This document shows positions 9,406 to 19,787 of a stretch of DNA of 64,000 nt, piece after piece (position 1 is the first letter of the stretch; each line of letters starts with the position of its first letter). The stretch is taken from contig CACILF010000002.1 of the NCBI GenBank assembly GCA_902587435.1, positions 26,830 to 90,829 on the forward strand, written 5' to 3'. The stretch is from an uncultured Pelagibacteraceae bacterium (GTDB lineage Bacteria > Pseudomonadota > Alphaproteobacteria > Pelagibacterales > Pelagibacteraceae). Both the position numbers and the translations under genes were made by a program. A model generated the notes under the pieces. That model worked only from the letters and a program-made list of their open reading frames with translations. It did no database searches and was not told the DNA's origin.

Positions 9406-10839
9406 TTAATTCCAGCCACCAACTGTTTTTACTTCCAAAAACTCTATCAGCCCTTCTGTTCCAGCTTCTCGTCCAATTCCAGAATGTTTATAACCACCAA
9501 AAGGAGAGGCAACTGCTATACCAACACCATTTACATCTACCATTCCTGATCTAAGTTTTCTTGCAACTCTTTTAACTTTTTCTTTGTCTTGAGTTTGAAT
9601 ATAATTTGTTAGGCCATAAGGAGTATCGTTAGCTATTGAAATAGCCTCTTCTTCATTTTCAAAAGGAATTATAGATAACACTGGACCAAAAATTTCAGTT
9701 CTTGCAATTTCCATTTGATTATTCACGTCAGCAAAAACTGTTGGTTTTACATAATATCCTTTTTCAAAACCTTTAGGTTTTCCTGTTCCACCAGCAATTA
9801 ACTTTGCTCCTTCGTCTATTCCTTTTTGAATTAAATTTTGAATTTTATTATATTGTACTTCTGAAACTACTGGTCCTATATGGTCGCCTTCCTTTTCTGG
9901 TAAATCTACTTTAGTATTATTTGCTAACTCTTTTACCTTTTCTACAGTTTCATTATAAATTGATTTTTCAACAAGCATTCTTGTCGGCGCATTGCATGAT
10001 TGTCCCGAGTTTCTAAAACATCTTAAAACTCCTCTTGCTACAGCTTCAGAGTCAGCATCTTTAAAGATTATATTTGCACCCTTTCCTCCAAGTTCTAAAC
10101 TAATTCTTTTAAAATCTTTAGCAGCATTTTGAGAAATTAGTGCACCAGCCCTAGTAGAGCCAGTAAATGATATCATATTTACGTCAGGATGGCTTGTTAA
10201 TGCATCTCCAGTTGTTTCTCCATCTCCATTAACTAAATTAAAAACTCCAGGAGGAAATTTTACCTCATCTATCATTTCTGCAAGTAACATTGATGACAGT
10301 GGTGCAATCTCAGAAGGTTTTAATACTACAGTACAAGCAGATGCTAATGCTGGAATTACTTTTAAATTAACTTGATTGATTGGCCAATTCCAAGGTGTAA
10401 TTAAAGCACATACTCCTTTTGGTTCATAAAGTAATTTTTGATTATTTTTTTCTTCTCCTAAATCTTTTTCAAATTTAAAATCTTTTAAAATATTTTTAAA
10501 AGATTTTATATGGCTAGCTCCCGTTGCAGCTTGCATTTCTGTTGAAAATTTCATAGGCGCTCCCATTTCAAGTGATATGAGTTTTGCCATTTCTGCCCAA
10601 CGTTTTTTATAAACTACATATAATTTTTCTAATAAATCTAATCTTTCTTCTTTTTTTGAGAAAGCCCAAGTTTCAAAAGCCTTTTTTGCAGCACTAACTG
10701 CTTTATCTACATCTTTTTTTCCTCCAAGAGATATTTCTGCACAAATTTCTTCATTTGATGGATCAATTACTTTATGATTTCTTGGCTCTTTTGGTGAGAC
10801 CCATTTTCCATCGATATAAAAGTTTTTTCTATCTAACAT
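9406..10839 (-). CDS. NAD(P)-dependent aldehyde dehydrogenase
   Basis: 477 aa; TPWNWPINQ, FTGSTRAG, LELGGKGANIIF, NSGQSCNAPTR. Confidence 0.95.
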   Translation of the reverse strand: MLDRKNFYIDGKWVSPKEPRNHKVIDPSNEEICAEISLGGKKDVDKAVSAAKKAFETWAFSKKEERLDLLEKLYVVYKKRWAEMAKLISLEMGAPMKFSTEMQAATGASHIKSFKNILKDFKFEKDLGEEKNNQKLLYEPKGVCALITPWNWPINQVNLKVIPALASACTVVLKPSEIAPLSSMLLAEMIDEVKFPPGVFNLVNGDGETTGDALTSHPDVNMISFTGSTRAGALISQNAAKDFKRISLELGGKGANIIFKDADSEAVARGVLRCFRNSGQSCNAPTRMLVEKSIYNETVEKVKELANNTKVDLPEKEGDHIGPVVSEVQYNKIQNLIQKGIDEGAKLIAGGTGKPKGFEKGYYVKPTVFADVNNQMEIARTEIFGPVLSIIPFENEEEAISIANDTPYGLTNYIQTQDKEKVKRVARKLRSGMVDVNGVGIAVASPFGGYKHSGIGREAGTEGLIEFLEVKTVGGWN

Positions 10840-10853
10840 TTTTGAAATCTAGC

Positions 10854-11813
10854 CTATAGTTTTTTTTTTGCAAATAGATTTGTTAATTCATAAACAATGG
10901 TCGCAGCAGCTAAAGATGTTACTTCAGCATGATCATATGCTGGCGAAACTTCAACTACGTCGGCTGAAATTAAATTTAGACCTGAAAGCCCTCTTAAAAC
11001 ATTTACCATTTCTCTTGTAGTCATGCCTGCTATTTCTGGCGTTCCAGTTCCAGGAGCAAAAGCTGGATCTAAAACATCTATATCTATAGATAAATATAAT
11101 GGATTATCTCCTACCCTGTCTCTTATTCTTTTAGCAATTTTATCTGTTCCTTGAGATTGGAATTCGTCACAATGAATTATTTTAAATCCAAAACTTGCAT
11201 CATTTTTTAAGTCATTTCTGCTGTAAAGTGGACCTCTTATACCAACATGCATAGAAGCATTATCTAAAAATAAATTTTCTTCTCTTGCTCTTCTAAATGG
11301 TGTTCCATGTGTATACGGTGCTCCAAAATAAGTATCCCACGTATCTAAATGTGCATCAAAATGAACAAGTGCTACTGGTCCTTTGTTTATTTTGTTTACA
11401 GCTTTTAAAAGAGGAAAAGCAATTGTGTGGTCTCCTCCCATACTTATTATTCCATTTACTTTATTTAGCAGTTCAGTTGCTCCAATTTCAATTTGTTTTA
11501 TTGCTTCATTAATATTAAATGGATTACATGCAATATCACCAGCATCAGCCACTTGTTGTTCAACAAAAGGTTCGCTATCATAGTCAGGGTGATAGTTTGT
11601 TCTTAAGTGTCTTGAGGCTTGTCTTATACTTTGTGGACCAAATCTTGCACCGGGTCTGTAGCTAGTTCCAGCATCAAAAGGTATTCCAACAATTGCAACA
11701 TCACAACTTTCAACATCTCTTAATTCAGGTAACCTTGCAAATGTAGAAGGTCCTGCAAATCTTGGAACTTTTGTTCCAAGCACTGGTTGAATTGTTTTTT
11801 TATTTTTTTTCAA
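10854..11813 (-). CDS. speB: Ureohydrolase (agmatinase/guanidino-acid hydrolase family)
   Basis: 319 aa; GIPFDAGTSYRPGARFGPQSIR, SMGGDHT, HFDAHLDT, SIDIDVLDPAFAPGTGTPE metal ligands; substrate not assigned. Confidence 0.9.
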   Translation of the reverse strand: MKKNKKTIQPVLGTKVPRFAGPSTFARLPELRDVESCDVAIVGIPFDAGTSYRPGARFGPQSIRQASRHLRTNYHPDYDSEPFVEQQVADAGDIACNPFNINEAIKQIEIGATELLNKVNGIISMGGDHTIAFPLLKAVNKINKGPVALVHFDAHLDTWDTYFGAPYTHGTPFRRAREENLFLDNASMHVGIRGPLYSRNDLKNDASFGFKIIHCDEFQSQGTDKIAKRIRDRVGDNPLYLSIDIDVLDPAFAPGTGTPEIAGMTTREMVNVLRGLSGLNLISADVVEVSPAYDHAEVTSLAAATIVYELTNLFAKKKL

Positions 11814-11844
11814 AATATATTTATTTAAAATTTATACATAGTTT

Positions 11845-12633
11845 CTAGTTAGCATCAAGTACAGCATGAAGAAATTGTTTTGTTCTTTCGTTTTTAGGAT
11901 CTCCAAATAATTGTTCTGGTGGTCCTTGTTCAAAAATTTTTCCTTCATTAAAAAAACATACTCTATCTGAAATTTCTCTAGCAAATCCCATTTGGTGTGT
12001 AACCATAATCATAGTCAAACTATGTTCTTTATTTAAGGATCTTATAACATTTAAAACTTCTCCAACCACCTCTGGATCTAAAGCTGAAGTTATTTCATCT
12101 AATAACATTACTTTTGGTCTCATTGCTAAAGCTCTTGCTATTGCAACACGTTGTTGTTGGCCTCCTGATAATCTTGAAGGATGTTGATCTTTTTTATCTG
12201 TTAATCCTACTAATTCTAAAAGCTCAAGTGCTCTTTCTTCTGCTTCTTCTTTTTTCATTCCTAAAACCTCTACTGGAGCTTCTATACAGTTTTGAAGGGC
12301 TGTCATATGTGGAAATAAATTGAATTGTTGAAATACCATACCAATTTTTGAACGTCTATCTCTCAAATATTTTTCGTTAGCTTCTACTAATGTGCCATTT
12401 GTATCCATATGCGTAAGTGGTTCTCCATCCAAATGAATAACCCCGCCGTTAATTTTTTCTAAAGTCATCAATACTCTTAGAACAGTTGTTTTTCCAGAAC
12501 CTGAAGGACCAATAATTGAAACCATTTCATTTTTTTTAATATTCAAATTTAGCTTATCTAAAACTACAAGATCTCCATATTGTTTTGTAACTTCGTCAAA
12601 TTTAACAATTATTTCCTGAGAATTTTTATCCAT
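11845..12633 (-). CDS. ehuA: Amino acid/ectoine-type ABC transporter ATP-binding protein (EhuA-like)
   Basis: Walker [25 protein letters not shown]; EhuA-like insert [51 protein letters not shown]. Confidence 0.8.
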   Translation of the reverse strand: MDKNSQEIIVKFDEVTKQYGDLVVLDKLNLNIKKNEMVSIIGPSGSGKTTVLRVLMTLEKINGGVIHLDGEPLTHMDTNGTLVEANEKYLRDRRSKIGMVFQQFNLFPHMTALQNCIEAPVEVLGMKKEEAEERALELLELVGLTDKKDQHPSRLSGGQQQRVAIARALAMRPKVMLLDEITSALDPEVVGEVLNVIRSLNKEHSLTMIMVTHQMGFAREISDRVCFFNEGKIFEQGPPEQLFGDPKNERTKQFLHAVLDAN

Positions 12634-12635
12634 TA

Positions 12636-13310
12636 TTATTTTACTTTTCCTTGAGCTACATTAACTCGTTTTTCTAAATTTCTAACCCACATAGCAGCTG
12701 GAATAGAAAGTGTTAAAAATATTATACCAACCATTGTGTAAGGTTCCAAATATCTATAATTATAGCCACCTACAGCTGTTGCGGCATGAAATAACTCTGC
12801 AACACCTATTGTTGATAAAAGAGGAGTATCTTTAAAAATACCCACTAAATAATTTCCCATTCCTGGTATTGCGATTGGAAAAGCTTGAGGCAAAACAATT
12901 CTTCTATATGTATAAACGGTTGAGAAATTTAAAGCTCTACATGCTTCCCATTGAGTTTTGGATACACCTTCTAGTGCACCACGATAAACTTCTGATAGAT
13001 AAGTTCCAAAATGTAAACCAATTGTAATCATTCCACATAACCATGCTGATAATTTTATGCCAAATTGAGGTAGTACAAAGTAAACAAAAAATAATTGAAT
13101 TAAAAGTGGTGTTGAACGGATAAATTCTACTAATTCTCTATTAATTACATTTACAATTTTAGAAGGAGTTCTTTGGCCAAGTAAAAAAAATAATCCAACA
13201 ACTAAAGCTATTGCATAACCCACTCCTGCAGCGATTATAGTGTTTAAAGTTGCCCATAACATTTGTGGTAAAATTTCATAAGCAAAGTCCCATCTAAATC
13301 CCATTTCCAT
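12636..13310 (-). CDS. ehuD: Ectoine-type ABC transporter permease (EhuD-like)
   Basis: HisM-family permease, [20 protein letters not shown]; operon context. Confidence 0.75.
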   Translation of the reverse strand: MEMGFRWDFAYEILPQMLWATLNTIIAAGVGYAIALVVGLFFLLGQRTPSKIVNVINRELVEFIRSTPLLIQLFFVYFVLPQFGIKLSAWLCGMITIGLHFGTYLSEVYRGALEGVSKTQWEACRALNFSTVYTYRRIVLPQAFPIAIPGMGNYLVGIFKDTPLLSTIGVAELFHAATAVGGYNYRYLEPYTMVGIIFLTLSIPAAMWVRNLEKRVNVAQGKVK

Positions 13311-13322
13311 ATGTAATACCTC

Positions 13323-13985
13323 TTACCTTCCAACCTTTCTAGCTGCTACTACTTCTAGCCATCTTAAAAAAGGAACAAGAGCAAATCTTGCCATAATATA
13401 ATAAATTAATAAGGCTGTACCAAAACACTGTGCGGAAAGCCAAGTAATAGAATTAATTTGTTTTGCTTCAAAAGTTAAATCAACAACTGTAACAAGAGCT
13501 ACGAGAGCAGTAGCTTTTAAAAGTTCCACTGTTAAATTTGCAGCTGGTGGCAAAATAATTGGAAATATTTGTGGAATAATAATTCTTTTAATTCTTTTTG
13601 CAGGGCTAAAATTAAGTGCATGAGCTGCTTCCCATTGACCTTTCGGTACTGCAAGTATTCCTGCTCTCACTATTTCTGCACCATATGCTCCAAAATTCAT
13701 TCCTAAAGCAACTACACCTGCAACAAAAGCTTCTAGAGAAAGACCAAAAAAAGGTAATACATAATAAACCCAAAATAATTGAACTAGCAAAGATGTACCT
13801 CTAAAAAATTCAATGTATACTGTTGCTATTCCTTGGATTGCAGGATTTTTAGATAAACGCATTAAGCCAAATATCATTGATATAATTACATAAAGAATAG
13901 TTGAACAAACTAAAACTTTAATTGTAGTAACTGTACCTAACAAAAGTGTAGGTCCATGTTCGGCTAAAAATGCAAAATAACTCAC
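13323..13985 (-). CDS. ehuC: Ectoine-type ABC transporter permease (EhuC-like)
   Basis: HisM-family permease, EFFRGTSLLVQLFWVYYVLP; operon context. Confidence 0.75.
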   Translation of the reverse strand: MSYFAFLAEHGPTLLLGTVTTIKVLVCSTILYVIISMIFGLMRLSKNPAIQGIATVYIEFFRGTSLLVQLFWVYYVLPFFGLSLEAFVAGVVALGMNFGAYGAEIVRAGILAVPKGQWEAAHALNFSPAKRIKRIIIPQIFPIILPPAANLTVELLKATALVALVTVVDLTFEAKQINSITWLSAQCFGTALLIYYIMARFALVPFLRWLEVVAARKVGR

Positions 13986-14010
13986 TGTAAACCTTTAAGT
14001 AAATTGAAAA

Positions 14011-14043
14011 AAATCAGGCGACTTTTTTTTAGTCGCCTGATTA
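14011..14043 (-). terminator. Strong hairpin between the binding-protein and permease genes (attenuator/processing element)
   Basis: AATCAGGCGACT-T7-AGTCGCCTGATT near-perfect stem in the minus-strand operon after ehuB. Confidence 0.8.
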
Positions 14044-14059
14044 AATAAATGTATTTATA

Positions 14060-14905
14060 CTATTTAGTTGAGCAAGCCCACTCTGTAGTCATATCAGGAG
14101 GAGGTAATTGAGCTTTATCATACCCATACTTACCAGCTCTCTCTAACATTGTAGCTGGATTAGCCATAACTTTAGCTAAAGCAGCATTAAAAGCTTGTCT
14201 GAACTCTTCGTCACTTTTTCTAAAACCAATACCTACTACGTTTACAGTTTCTTTAGGCATTAATTTAGGATCAGTAACTTCAAATGCACCACCTGTTTTT
14301 TCTTCATGCTCTTTTGCACCAAAGAAAGTTTGAACAGCAGCATCAGCTCTACCTGCTTTCATTGCAGCTAATATTCCAACTTCACCTTCAACTAACAACA
14401 TCTGGCTATCTGGAACACCAAATTTTTTAGCTGCTTCAACAGTATTGAAACCAGCGCCTGTAACTAATGTTGCACCTGTATCAATAACATCTTGGTAATT
14501 ATTAATATTTTTTGGGTTACCTTTAGGAACTAGCATAGCGTCACCAAAAACTCCTATAGGATCCGAAAAGTTTATGTTTGCACATCTACTTTTTAAAATA
14601 TACATACCACCAGTTATCATGTCTGATCTATTGGCATTAATTCCAGGAATTAATCCAGACCATTCAAAAACTTTAGTTTCATGCTCAGTAATTCCCATTT
14701 CTTCTAGAACTGTTAAAGCAATCATGTTAACAAATCCTAGTGCTTCGCCATTATCTCCAGCATAAGCCCACGGCACAGCTGTACCAAATCCTAGTCTTAA
14801 TTTATGTCCATCTGCCAATCTTTGAGTTAGTGTTGCAGCACTCACTGAAGAAACACTAAAAAGAATAACAAAAAGAACAGTAAAAGATTTAAATAATCTA
14901 CTCAT
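14060..14905 (-). CDS. ehuB: Ectoine-type ABC transporter substrate-binding protein (EhuB-like)
   Basis: 281 aa with signal peptide; ITGGMYILKSRCANINFSDPIG and general EhuB-type SBP_bac_3 organisation. Confidence 0.75.
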   Translation of the reverse strand: MSRLFKSFTVLFVILFSVSSVSAATLTQRLADGHKLRLGFGTAVPWAYAGDNGEALGFVNMIALTVLEEMGITEHETKVFEWSGLIPGINANRSDMITGGMYILKSRCANINFSDPIGVFGDAMLVPKGNPKNINNYQDVIDTGATLVTGAGFNTVEAAKKFGVPDSQMLLVEGEVGILAAMKAGRADAAVQTFFGAKEHEEKTGGAFEVTDPKLMPKETVNVVGIGFRKSDEEFRQAFNAALAKVMANPATMLERAGKYGYDKAQLPPPDMTTEWACSTK

Positions 14906-15018
14906 AGTTTATTTCCCTCTCTATTTAATTTATTTTAAATAATTTAACTAAAAAAATGGTTATTTGTATACAGAAAATTATTTTTACAATCAGAGGTTGA
15001 CTAAAAAATTAAAAATAA

Positions 15019-15798
15019 TTATTGGGGTAATTGAATTTTATCACCAACATTGATTTTACCATCTTCTAAAACACTTAAATAAATTCCCATATCAAAATGA
15101 TTATAAGTTTTTTTTAGAGATTGAAGTAAATTTAAAGAATTATCATCAGTTTTTGGTTTTAAATTTATAGCTACACATCTTGGAATGTTTTTTTCAACTT
15201 TAAAAGAAACGTTATTAATTTTTATAACTTTGCCTATCCAATTTCTTTCTTCTCCAGCATCTAGTCCCTCAAAATAAAAATTACCCCTAAATCTTTCAAA
15301 CTCAACTTTTTCATTAATTTTTTTTTCAAAATCTCTAACAGTATTTAAGTTTATTAATGATATTGAATTAAAAATATTATTAGAATGAGTAGTGTCAAAA
15401 AATGGAAATTCAGTATTTTTTAAAAGAAAAATAGGTTTTGCTAAAGAACTTTCTAATTCAATTAATTTTTCTGAAAGTTTAATTCTTTCTTTATTATTAT
15501 CTGGTGATATTGAAATTATTTCCTTTTCTTTAAGATTTAAACTAAGTTTTCCTTCTTTATAAGTAAAATTATATTTATTTAATGCTGGAGAATTTTTTAA
15601 AGTTAATAAATTAATTAATTTTCTATCATTGGGATTAGCTTCCATAGAATTTGCTTTTTCTAAATCAACACCTCTAGAAAATGCAAATATCCTATCATTA
15701 ATCATTCCTAGTTCTTTTTTCACATTACAACTTTCAATACTTTGAAATGATAAAGTTTTAACTGGACAATAATAAATAGATGAAATTGAGCAATTCAT
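15019..15798 (-). CDS. MOSC domain protein with N-terminal MOSC beta-barrel
   Basis: MNCSISSIYYCPVKTLSFQSIES..., FERFRGNFYFEGLDAGEERNWIGK, RCVAINLKPKT; internal ATG preferred because the ORF-track start overlaps the upstream gene. Confidence 0.85.
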   Translation of the reverse strand: MNCSISSIYYCPVKTLSFQSIESCNVKKELGMINDRIFAFSRGVDLEKANSMEANPNDRKLINLLTLKNSPALNKYNFTYKEGKLSLNLKEKEIISISPDNNKERIKLSEKLIELESSLAKPIFLLKNTEFPFFDTTHSNNIFNSISLINLNTVRDFEKKINEKVEFERFRGNFYFEGLDAGEERNWIGKVIKINNVSFKVEKNIPRCVAINLKPKTDDNSLNLLQSLKKTYNHFDMGIYLSVLEDGKINVGDKIQLPQ

Positions 15799-15802
15799 AA
15801 TA

Positions 15803-16630
15803 TTAATACTTTCCTTTTTTGGTTGCTCCACTATAAAATATTTTTGATAGTTCGTCCTTTGCCTTATTCCACGTTATTATGTCATCTTTTACCATAAGTC
15901 CTTTGGGGACATTAGAATATTCGTGAAATTTGTGAGTATCTTCTCCTCTTGCTTTTTGAACATATATTTTTCCAAGTACTTGATCTACATTACTTCCGAT
16001 ATAACTTTGAACTACAAATCCTATTCTTCTATCATTACTTCTATTTAAACCTGAGCCATGAATTACAGTTGGATGATGTAATGACATTTGACCTGCTTTT
16101 AAAACTATAGGTTCTGTTTCTTCTATTGGAACATTTGCAATTGTTTGTCCTCTTGTAAGTAAATTATTCTCATCAAATTTTTGTTCGTGATTTTTTAAAT
16201 CTTCCTTATGAGATCCTGGCCACATTCGCATACATCCATTTTCTTCATTCGAATTTGTTACTGCTATCCAGGCTGTTACCCAATTATGAGGTTCAAGACC
16301 TATATATTTTGCATCCTGATGAAAACTCACAAACCCTTTTTCATTGGCATTTTTAATAAAAAGTGTTGTTCCACAAATAAGAATATTTTTACCAATAACA
16401 CTTTCAACGGCATCTAGAATTTTATTATTAATACATACATTATTAAAGACAGGAGAGATCATATGTACGTAATTACGTCCTAAACCCTCAAGAGCATTTG
16501 GCCATTGTTTTTCAATAGTTTCTATTTCTTCTCTAATTTCATTAGCTTCTTGAATTGAAAGTACATCGATTGGAGCAACATAACCTTTTTCATTATAGAA
16601 TTTTATCTGTTGGTCAGACAAGTGGGTCAT
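15803..16630 (-). CDS. Phytanoyl-CoA dioxygenase (PhyH) family 2-oxoglutarate oxygenase
   Basis: 275 aa; FHQDAKYIGL, NGCMRMWPGSHK, HPTVIHGSGLNRSNDRRIGFVVQ. Confidence 0.88.
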   Translation of the reverse strand: MTHLSDQQIKFYNEKGYVAPIDVLSIQEANEIREEIETIEKQWPNALEGLGRNYVHMISPVFNNVCINNKILDAVESVIGKNILICGTTLFIKNANEKGFVSFHQDAKYIGLEPHNWVTAWIAVTNSNEENGCMRMWPGSHKEDLKNHEQKFDENNLLTRGQTIANVPIEETEPIVLKAGQMSLHHPTVIHGSGLNRSNDRRIGFVVQSYIGSNVDQVLGKIYVQKARGEDTHKFHEYSNVPKGLMVKDDIITWNKAKDELSKIFYSGATKKGKY

Positions 16631-16631
16631 T

Positions 16632-18854
16632 CTAATTTACTAAAAGTTTACCTGTATTTAAAGTATGTTTAATTCTTTCTTGAGTTTCTTTTGTTTCTAT
16701 TAATCTCATAAAAGACTCTAGTTCTAATTTGTATAATTCGTCTTCTGAAAGAGTTTGGTTTATTGTTGTATCTCCTCCACTTAAAACATTTGCTAGTTCT
16801 GAACCAACCTTCATACCATGATCTAGTATAATTTTATCGTTATATAATTTCTCTAAAACTTTTATCATTTTTTCCTTAAGAGGTTTTCCAGATAAATTGA
16901 ACGAACATTCTTTTGGAGGTGTAAAATCTTTATTTTCTAATATTAATCTTTTTGAAACTTCAAACAAACTGTTTCTATTCATAACTTTTTTATCTTCTGG
17001 TCTTAAAAATTTTAGTGGTTCAGCCTCAACAGTTGAAGTTGCTGTAGTTCCATAACCAATAATATTAAATACTTTTAAAGGAGCAAAATCAGGATCTTTT
17101 TTTGCTTCAGGAGTTTGAGACCATCTCCATAGTACTTCCTTGCACCCTCCTCCAGCTGGTACAAGGCCTACTCCAGTTTCAACCAGACCCATTACAATAT
17201 TTGTATGCGATACTACAAAATTTGATTGGATAGCTACCTCTTCTCCTCCTCCTAAAACTAAACCAGATGGAGCTGAAATAACAGGATGATCTGAATATTT
17301 TAAATGCTTACAGGTTTCTTGAAAATATTTTATAAATTTTTCAATAGATTTAAAATCACCTTTGTTTGCAAAATTCATAGTATAAGTTAAATTTACACCT
17401 GCAGAAAATTGCATACTTTCATTTATAATTATTAAAGGTTTGTCGGTTGCATTTTTTAATGCATCCATAGAGTCATAGTCTAAAGCACAAGCTTTTGTTG
17501 TAAACTCAACAATATTAAAATCTTTAAATCTATAAATTTCTGCAGACTTATTTTTATCTACTTTAATTGCTTTAGGTTTAATTTTTCCTAAAGTTTCAAT
17601 GCTTGTATATAGCTGTCTTTCACCATAAAAATTTTCATCTTTTGATTTTGACAAATTTTCTAAGAATTTATTATTTTCAAAACCATCAATACGATCAAAG
17701 AAATTTTTAACTCCTATTGATTTTAACATTTCAAATGGACCCATGGCCCAATTAAAACCAAGACGCATAGCTTCATCAATGTCATTAAATTTATCTGTAA
17801 TTCCAGGAACTAATGATGATGCATATTTAATTATTTGTGAAATTACTGACCAGGCATATTCACCATATTTGTCTTTTCTATTAATTAACAAATTTAAATT
17901 TACAGTTTCAATTCCAAGATCAATCTTTTTTGAAGATGAATAATCTCCAGTTTCAAGATTAATTGCTTCTAATACTTTTTGGTTATTTTGTTTATTCATT
18001 CTATAGAAGCCACCCTTGCCTTTTCTTCCTGTATAACCTGATTGAATTAATTTTGTAATTAATGGAATTTCTTTAGCAACTAATTGGAAAGGATCATTAT
18101 TAGAAAGTTCTTTAATAAAACTTTTTAATACATCAGCCATTAAATCTATGCCTATTAAATCATAAAGACCAAATACACCTGTTTTTGGAATTCCCATAGG
18201 TCTACCAAAAACTGCATCGGCTTCCTCAATGGAAAGTTTCATTTTAAAAGCTTCAGTCATTGCTACTTGCATTGCAAAGACACCGACTCTGTTTCCTAAA
18301 AAACCAGGAGTATCATTACAAATAATTGCACCTTTTCCTAGTTCATGTTCACAAAATTTTTTTAATGAATTAATTTTATCAAGGTCATTATTTTCATTTT
18401 TAACAATTTCTAATAACCCCATGTAACGAACTGGATTAAAGAAGTGTGTAATACAGAAATCTTTTTTTTCTTCTTCTGTTAATTTTTCAGATAAAATTTT
18501 TATAGGTATTGATGAAGTATTGGATGAAACAATTGCGCCTGTTTTTCTTGATTTAAAAATTTTTTCATAAATATTATGTTTGATATCAATTCTTTCAACA
18601 ACTGCCTCTACTATCCAGTCAGCATCTTTCACTACATCAAAATCATCATTTATATTACCTACATTAATATTATTTATCTTTGACTTATCTATTAACAATG
18701 GAGGTCTAGATTTATGTATTCTATCCCTCGCTTTCTCTGAAATTTCTGTTTTTAAATCTAACAATGTCACAGGAATATTTGCATTACATAAATGAGCCGC
18801 TATACCGCTTCCCATTGTTCCTGATCCTATAATTACAACTTTTTTTATATCCAT
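16632..18854 (-). CDS. 3-hydroxyacyl-CoA dehydrogenase/enoyl-CoA hydratase fusion (HCDH domains first, FadN-like)
   Basis: 740 aa; GSGTMGSGIAAHL, THFFNPVRYMGLLEIV at N-terminus; crotonase domain (GLVLGGGEEVAIQSNFVVSH) at C-terminus. Confidence 0.9.
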   Translation of the reverse strand: MDIKKVVIIGSGTMGSGIAAHLCNANIPVTLLDLKTEISEKARDRIHKSRPPLLIDKSKINNINVGNINDDFDVVKDADWIVEAVVERIDIKHNIYEKIFKSRKTGAIVSSNTSSIPIKILSEKLTEEEKKDFCITHFFNPVRYMGLLEIVKNENNDLDKINSLKKFCEHELGKGAIICNDTPGFLGNRVGVFAMQVAMTEAFKMKLSIEEADAVFGRPMGIPKTGVFGLYDLIGIDLMADVLKSFIKELSNNDPFQLVAKEIPLITKLIQSGYTGRKGKGGFYRMNKQNNQKVLEAINLETGDYSSSKKIDLGIETVNLNLLINRKDKYGEYAWSVISQIIKYASSLVPGITDKFNDIDEAMRLGFNWAMGPFEMLKSIGVKNFFDRIDGFENNKFLENLSKSKDENFYGERQLYTSIETLGKIKPKAIKVDKNKSAEIYRFKDFNIVEFTTKACALDYDSMDALKNATDKPLIIINESMQFSAGVNLTYTMNFANKGDFKSIEKFIKYFQETCKHLKYSDHPVISAPSGLVLGGGEEVAIQSNFVVSHTNIVMGLVETGVGLVPAGGGCKEVLWRWSQTPEAKKDPDFAPLKVFNIIGYGTTATSTVEAEPLKFLRPEDKKVMNRNSLFEVSKRLILENKDFTPPKECSFNLSGKPLKEKMIKVLEKLYNDKIILDHGMKVGSELANVLSGGDTTINQTLSEDELYKLELESFMRLIETKETQERIKHTLNTGKLLVN

Positions 18855-18903
18855 GAATGAAATGGTTTTTAACTTATAATAGTCTATCTTGAAATGATAA
18901 AAT

Positions 18904-19785
18904 TTATCTTTGTTTAATTCCTCTTAATCTTTCAGATCTTCTTCTCAGCATCTCAACAGTTGTTAATAAGGCTATTGATAATGCTACCAAGCATGTTGCC
19001 ATACATAAAATAACTGGACTGGTTTCTTGACGCAGCCCAGCCCACATTTGTTTTGGTATAGTTATTTGTTCAACACTACCAATGAACATAACAATTACAA
19101 CTTCATCAAAAGAAGTAATAAACGCGAATAATCCACCTGAGATTACGCCAGGAAGAATTAGTGGCATAATAACTTTAAAAAAAGTTCTCATAGTATCTGC
19201 TCCTAAACTTTGTGATGCTCGTATTAAATTGGTATCAAAACCAGTTAAAGTAGCTGTAACTGTGATTACAACAAATGGTGTTCCAAGAGCAGTGTGTGCT
19301 AAAATTAATCCTAGATAAGTATGGGTTAAACCAATTTTCGAATAAAAGAAAAACATTCCTGCTGCAGTAATGATTAGTGGTACAATCATTGGTGAAATTA
19401 ATATTGCCATAAGAACAGCTTTGAATGGCATGTGTGGTCTACTTAATCCTAACGCAGCAACAGTACCAAGGGCAGTTGCAAGAAGTGTAGCAACAATTCC
19501 AACAAAAAAACTATTTCTAGTTCCCATCATCCATTTATCAGTAACAACTGTTGTATCTCCTATGCTACTAATGCCAACCATCTGTCTATACCATCTAAGA
19601 GACCATGCTTCTGGCTCAAAATTCATAAATTCTCTAGTAAACTCAAAAAATGGCGAAGCACTAAATGAAAGTGGAAGAATTATAAAAATTGGCGCAATTA
19701 AAAAGAAAAAAACAAAACCACAATAAGTTAAAAAAGAATAGTATCCTACTTTTTGTCCAGTTGTTGCGTATGCGGGTAAAGCCAT
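18904..19785 (-). CDS. potC: Spermidine/putrescine-type ABC permease (PotC/PotI-like)
   Basis: 293 aa multi-TM; ASQSLGADTMRTFFKVIMPLILPGVISGGLFAFITSFDEVVI. Confidence 0.9.
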   Translation of the reverse strand: MALPAYATTGQKVGYYSFLTYCGFVFFFLIAPIFIILPLSFSASPFFEFTREFMNFEPEAWSLRWYRQMVGISSIGDTTVVTDKWMMGTRNSFFVGIVATLLATALGTVAALGLSRPHMPFKAVLMAILISPMIVPLIITAAGMFFFYSKIGLTHTYLGLILAHTALGTPFVVITVTATLTGFDTNLIRASQSLGADTMRTFFKVIMPLILPGVISGGLFAFITSFDEVVIVMFIGSVEQITIPKQMWAGLRQETSPVILCMATCLVALSIALLTTVEMLRRRSERLRGIKQR

Positions 19786-19787
19786 AA

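Noticed and set aside
14965-14972. TGTATACA palindrome upstream of ehuB as a GntR-type operator
   Set aside because: Too short and unsupported by flanking symmetry or a nearby regulator gene.
15803-16630. Ectoine hydroxylase EctD
   Set aside because: General PhyH signature only; lacks the EctD-type FETWH..DGMPRMRA region.
19370-19726. Plus-strand ORFs over the Pot permease genes (also 19082..19318)
   Set aside because: Antisense shadow ORFs over a clear permease gene with no recognisable domain.
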